Below the pieces are notes generated by a model. That model had not been told where the DNA came from, did not search any database, and saw nothing but the letters and a program-made list of their open reading frames with translations. A stretch of DNA of 37,363 bases from contig JAQGDQ010000757.1 in assembly GCA_030141605.1 (NCBI GenBank), forward strand, positions 64,001 to 101,363, read 5' to 3'. Numbering within the stretch: position 1 is the stretch's first letter; every line of letters begins with the position of its first letter. Positions 33,301 through 37,363 of the stretch are shown here, piece after piece. This DNA comes from Tubiluchus corallicola (lineage: Eukaryota > Priapulida > Priapulimorpha > Priapulimorphida > Tubiluchidae). The translations under genes and the position numbers were made by a program.

Positions 33301-36300
33301 TTCCTGTGGCCGAATCACTTGATGTTATTTTAGATGATGCTACCTTAATGCCCAAAGATGTACAGCTTGAACTAACATCTACTGAGGCAGAACAGGCTGT
33401 CCTGTCTGATGCTGAACTGCTTCAACTGGTTATTGTTGGTGAGGATATTGAACAAGTAACCAAAGATGTTGTCAAAGAGCGTGATGACATTCCTGATTTG
33501 GTTCCTGTGGACGAATCAGTTGATGTTATTTTAGATGATGCTACCATGATGCCCAAAGATGTTGAGCTTGAAATAATAGCTCGTGAACTGCAGCCTGAGG
33601 CTGAACATGTGGTTCTGTCTGATGTTGAACTGCCTGAACTGGTTAGTGCTGCTGAGGATATTGAACAAGTGACCAAAGATGTTGCTGAAGACCTTGATGA
33701 TATTCCTGATTTGGTTGCTGTGGATGCATCAGTTGATGTTATTTTAGATGATGCTACCTTAATGCCCAAAGATGTTGAGCTTGAAATAACATCTGCTGAG
33801 GCAGAAGTTGTCCTTTCTGATGCTGAACTGCCTCAACTGGTTATTGCTGGTGAGGATATTGAACAGGTATCCAAAGATGTTGTCGAAGAGCTTGATGGTA
33901 TTCCAGATTTGGTTGCTGTAGACGAATCTGTTGATGTTATTTTGGATGATGCTACCTTGATGCCCAAAGATGTTGAGCTTGAAATAATAGCTCGTGAACT
34001 GCAGCCTGAGGCTGAACATGTGGTCCTGTCTGATGCTGAACTGCCTGAACTGGTTAGTGCTGCTGAGGATATTGAACAAGTAACCAAAGTTGTTGCTGAA
34101 GAGCTTGATAATATTCCTGATTTGGTTGCTGTGGATGCATCAGTTGATGTTATTTTAGATGATGCTACCTTAATGCCCAAAGATGTTGAGCTTGAAATAA
34201 CATCTGTTGAGGCAGAACAGGTTGTCCTGTCTGATGTTGAACTACCTGAACTGGTTATCGCTGGTGAGGATATTGAACAGATAACCAAAGATGTTGTCGA
34301 AGAGCTTGATGATATTCCTGATTTGGTTGCTGTAGACGAATCAGTTGATGTTATTTTGGATGATGCTAATATGATGCCCAAAGATGTACAGCTGGAAAAA
34401 ACAGCTCATGAACTGCAGGCTGAGGCTGAACATGTTGTTCTGTCTGATGTTGAACTGCCTGAACTGGTTAGTGCTGGTGAGGATATTGAACAAGTAACCA
34501 AGGAAGTTGTCAAAGAGGATGATGACATTCCTGATTTGGTTACTGTGGACGAATCAGTTGATGTTATTTTAGATGCTGCTACCTCGATGCCCAAGCATGT
34601 AGAGCTTGAAATAATAGCTCGTGAACTGCAGCCTGAGGCTGAACATGTGGTTCTGTCTGATGTTGAACTGCCTGAACTGGTTAGTGCTGCTGAACATATT
34701 GAACAAGTGAGCAAAGATGTTGCTGAAGAGCTTGATGATATTCCTGATTTGGTTGCTGTGGATGCATCAGTTGATGTTATTTTAGATGATGCTACCTTAA
34801 TGCCCAAAGATGTTGAGCTTGAAATAATAGCTCGTGAACTGCAGCCTGAGGCTGAACATGTTGTTCTGTCTGATGTTGAACTGCCTGAACTGGTTAGTGC
34901 TGGTGAGGATATTGAACAAGTAATCAAGGAAGTTGTCAAAGAGGATGATGACATTCCTGATTTGGTTACTGTGGACGAATCAGTTGATGTTATTTTAGAT
35001 GATGCTACCTTAATGCCCAAAGATGTTGTGCTTGAAATAACAGCTCGTGAACTGCCTGCTGAAGCAGAACAGGTTGTCCTGTCTGATATTGAGCTGCCTG
35101 AACTGGTTATCGCTGATGAGGATATTGAACAAGTAACCAAAGAAGTTGTCGAAGAGCATGATGACATTCCTGATTTGGTTACTGTGGACAAATCGGTTGC
35201 TGTTATTTTAGATGATGCTACCTTGATGCCCAAAGATGTGGAGCTTGAAATAACAGCTCGTGAACTGCCGGCTGAAGCAGAACAGGTTGTCCTGTCTGAT
35301 ATTGAGCTGCCTGAACTGGTTATCGCTGGTGAGGATATTGAACAAGTAACCAGAGAACTTGTCAAAGAGCATGATGACATTCCTGATTTGGTTACCGTGG
35401 ACAAATCGGTTGCTGTTATTTTAGATGATGCTACCTTAATGCCCAAAGATATTGAGCTTGAAATAACATCTGCTGAGGCTGAACATGTTGTTCTCTTTGA
35501 TGTTGAACTGCCTGAACTGGTTAGTGCTGGTGAGGATATTGAACTAGTAACCAAGGAAGTTGTCAAAGAGGATGATGACATTCCTGATTTGGTTGCTGTG
35601 GATGCATCAGTTGATGTTATTTTAGATGATGCTACCTTTATGCCCAAAGATGTACAGCTTGAAATAACATCTGCTGAGGCAGAACAGGTTGTCCTGTCTG
35701 ATATTGAGCTGCCTGAACTGGTTATCGCTGGTGAGGATATTGAACAAGTAACCAGAGAACTTGTCAAAGAGCATGATGACATTCCTGATTTGGTTACCGT
35801 GGACAAATCACTTGATGTTATTTTAGATGATGCTACCTTAATGCCCAAAGCTGTACAGCTTGAACTAACATCTACTGAGGCAGAACAGGCTGTCCTGTCT
35901 GATGCTGAACTGCCTCAACTGGTTATTGCTGGTGAGGATATTGAACAAGTAACCAAAGATGTTGTCGAAGAGCGTGATGACATTCCTGATTTGGTTCCTG
36001 TGGGCGAATCAGTTGAAGTTATTTTAGATGCTGCTACCTCGATGCCCAAAGATGTAGAGCTTGAAATAATAGCTCGTGCACTGCAGCCTGAGGCTGAACA
36101 TGTGGTTCTGTCTGATGTTGAACTGCCTGAACTGGTTAGTGCTGCTGAGGATATTGAACAAGTTACCAAAGATGTTGCTGAAGACCTTGATGATATTCCT
36201 GATTTGGTTGCTGTGGATGCATCAGTTGATGTTATTTTAGATGATGCTACCTTAATGCCCAAAGATGTTGAGCTTGAAATAACATCTGCTGAGGCAGAAG

Positions 36301-37363
36301 TTGTCCTTTCTGATGCTGAACTGCCTCAACTGGTTATTGCTGGTGAGGATATTGAACAGGTATCCAAAGATGTTGTCGAAGAGCTTGATGATATTCCTGA
36401 TTTGGTTGCTGTAGACGAATCTGTTGATGTTATTTTGGATGATGCTACCTTAATGCCCAAAGATGTTCAGCTTGAAATAACATCTGCTGAGGCAGAACAG
36501 GTTGTCCTGTCTGATGTTGAACTACCTGAACTGGTTATCGCTGGTGAGGATATTGAACAAGTAACCAGAGAACTTGTCAAAGAGCATGATGACATTCCTG
36601 ATTTGGTTACCGTGGACAAATCGGTTGCTGTTATTTTAGATGATGCTACCTTAATGCCCAAAGATGTTGAGCTTGAAATAACATCTGCTGAGGCAGAACA
36701 GGTTGTCCTTTCTGATGCTAAACAGCCTGAGTTGGTTAGTACTGGCGAAGATATTGAACAAGTAACCAAAGAAGTTGTCGAAGAGCGTGATGACATTCCT
36801 GATTTGGTTCTTGCGGCCGAATCACTTGATGTTATTTCAGATGATGCTACCTTAATGCCCAAAGATGTACAGCTTGAACTAACATCTACTGAGGCAGAAC
36901 AGGCTGTCCTGTCTGATGCTGAACTGCCTCAACTGGTTATTGCTGGTGAGGATATTGAACAAGTAACCAAAGATGTTGTCGAAGAGCTTGATGACATTCC
37001 TGATTTGGTTACCGTGGACGAATCACTTGATGTTATTTTGGATGATGCTACCTTGATGCCCAAAGATGTTGAGCTTGAAATAATAGCTCGTGAACTGCAG
37101 CCTGAGGCTGAACATGTGGTTCTGTCTGATGTTGAACTGCCTGAACTGGTTAGTGCTGCTGAGGATATTGAACAAGTAACCAAAGATGTTGCTGAAGAGC
37201 TTGATGACATTCCTGATTTGGTTACTGTGGACGAATCAGTTGATGTTATTTTAGATGATGCTACCTTAATGCCCAAAGATGTTGAGCTTGAAATAACATC
37301 TGCTGAGGCAGAACAGGTTGTCCTGTCTGATGCTGAACTGCCTCAACTGGTTATCGCTGGTGA
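24318..37363 (+). CDS. Exon 22 (partial): giant exon, basic clusters then two tandem-repeat arrays
   Basis: Acceptor tgtatttcag ends at 24317, phase 0, and the frame is still open at the window end, so the exon exceeds 13 kb. Order: ILEEGNTIQDVEQ; Lys/Arg clusters (24,401; 24,546; 24,798); a Cys/His-containing stretch and an acidic segment to about 25,690; array 1; array 2. Three one-base insertions (N at 27460, T at 29575, C at about 29937) break then restore the frame. They look like assembly or base-call errors because each sits inside an otherwise perfect repeat copy. The mature protein is strongly acidic in the arrays. Function unknown; a spacer or scaffold role is an inference. Confidence 0.8.
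24401..24453 (+). other. Encoded basic cluster 1
   Basis: Encodes VRTKKKRKKKHTRGKQK. It matches classical nuclear localisation signals in composition but could also bind microtubules, actin or nucleic acid. Confidence 0.6.
24546..24590 (+). other. Encoded basic cluster 2
   Basis: Encodes CPKRKRTKSGKAKV, with a KRKR core after Pro, resembling a monopartite nuclear localisation signal. Confidence 0.5.
24798..24845 (+). other. Encoded basic cluster 3
   Basis: Encodes KKKMKRRKRKRKKKKT, sixteen residues almost all Lys or Arg. It is the strongest of the three clusters. Confidence 0.6.
26565..29054 (+). repeat. 258-bp higher-order repeat within array 1
   Basis: The phrase gaagtggaacttgaattag recurs at 26565, 26823, 27081, 27339, 27598, 27856, 28114, 28372, 28630 and 28888. 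That is every 258 bases (259 once, because of the N). Each unit is three monomers of 29, 28 and 29 residues, starting EVELELAATE, EFDLELAAAE and ELNLELAVAE. Copies are nearly identical in DNA. Confidence 0.93.
27460..27460 (+). other. Ambiguous base N causing a frame break
   Basis: Other copies read cagaacttccgacagatg; here an N is inserted between the two c residues, shifting the frame by one and giving a stop at about 27,489. Most likely a base-call or assembly artefact. Confidence 0.85.
29575..29575 (+). other. One-base insertion (T) in an array 2 unit
   Basis: Sister copies read accaaagaagttgtcgaaga; here agaatgttgt has an extra t, shifting the frame by one. Confidence 0.85.
29937..29937 (+). 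other. One-base insertion (C) in an array 2 unit
   Basis: Sister copies read ctgcctgaagtggttatcgc; here gaagctgg has one more base (29936 or 29937). With the previous two insertions the sum is three and the original frame returns. Confidence 0.82.
31278..33761 (+). repeat. Duplicated six-unit block (1,242 bp) in array 2
   Basis: Unit lengths from 31278 run 201, 213, 213, 201, 201, 213; from 32520 they run the same again. Rare variants are shared at the same offsets, for example the unit with gaggcaaaacaggttgtcct and cctgtttgatgct at 31,31x and 32,55x. Confidence 0.8.

Larger units (their letters stand above)
1..37363 (+). other. Internal part of a giant spectrin-repeat-type gene (22 exons seen)
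   Basis: All convincing coding segments lie on the + strand and join through GT...AG introns with matching phases, so I read them as one gene open at both ends. About 1,150 residues of spectrin-like helical repeats are followed by about 950 acidic residues and then by a repetitive exon of more than 4,300 codons. Spectrin repeats are three-helix bundles that act as spacers in cytoskeletal linkers. Spectrin repeats beside a huge repetitive exon recall nesprin/Msp300 and spectraplakins, but no CH domain, KASH, plakin, Gas2 or EF-hand segment is in view. The spectrin-superfamily call is fairly secure; the exact ortholog is a guess. Confidence 0.7.
29055..37363 (+). repeat. Coding array 2: 67/71-residue units, 40 copies counted
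   Basis: The LMPKD-type motif recurs 40 times from 29242 to 37269. Spacings are 201 bp (67 residues), 213 bp (71 residues) or, twice, 198 bp, plus 214 and 202 where one-base insertions sit. A unit reads LMPKDVELEITSAEAEQVVL, SDAELPQLVIAGEDIEQVTK, DVVEELDDIPDLVAVDESVD, VILDDAT. The 71-residue form carries ARELPAEAE in place of SAEAE-type sequence. The array leaves the window incomplete. Confidence 0.93.

Noticed and set aside
30335-37276. Many Ser/Thr-rich open frames on the minus strand across array 2, up to 480 residues
   Set aside because: They are the antisense of one repeated codon pattern (runs of Ser, Lys, Ile, Thr). Once one unit lacks stops in that frame, all copies do. The + strand frame has exon support and constant frame.
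25690-37363. CRISPR array or non-coding satellite
   Set aside because: Repeats are contiguous without spacers, and all periods are codon multiples in one open frame, so they are coding tandem repeats.

Overview
The window looks like one internal piece of a very large, multi-exon animal gene on the + strand, cut off at both ends. It is AT-rich, has long introns with GT...AG borders and pyrimidine-rich acceptors, and holds decayed retrotransposon sequence. This points to an invertebrate metazoan; I cannot name the species. No prokaryotic features, promoter, gene start or gene end are visible.

Region 1 (1 to about 20,700): nineteen small exons plus the start of a twentieth join in a consistent reading frame. 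They encode roughly 1,150 residues of helical, spectrin-repeat-like sequence: alternating amphipathic helices with conserved Trp positions, such as LQEWLNNAEKKL and SFHARWEALQ. From the junction of exons 7 and 8 onward every splice junction is phase 0. Introns hold a minisatellite, a truncated antisense LTR retrotransposon in the longest intron, several tRNA-like (SINE-head-like) fragments and simple repeats.

Region 2 (20,550 to 23,709): two large exons (558 and 433 codons) encode acidic, Ser/Thr-rich, probably unstructured sequence. It contains an internal ~100-residue duplication and three short acidic-flanked F-[VI]-I-I motifs.

Region 3 (24,318 to the window end): a giant exon of at least 13 kb. 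It opens with three Lys/Arg clusters and becomes acidic. It then runs into two successive coding tandem-repeat arrays. Array 1 (about 25,690 to 29,054) has 27-29-residue monomers, organised from 26,565 into a 258-bp (86-residue) three-monomer higher-order unit. Array 2 (29,055 to the end) has 40 countable copies of a 67- or 71-residue unit (201 or 213 bp; two copies of 198 bp). The exon is open except for three one-base insertions: the ambiguous base N at 27,460, a T at 29,575 and a C at about 29,937. Together these total +3 and restore the starting frame, after which 7.4 kb is uninterrupted.

Best reading: a giant cytoskeletal linker of the spectrin superfamily, plausibly nesprin/Msp300-like or spectraplakin-like. 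The diagnostic ends (actin-binding CH domains, KASH, Gas2 or EF hands) are outside the window, so the family assignment is an inference. The most distinctive content is the pair of evolutionarily linked, recently homogenised coding arrays inside a single exon.
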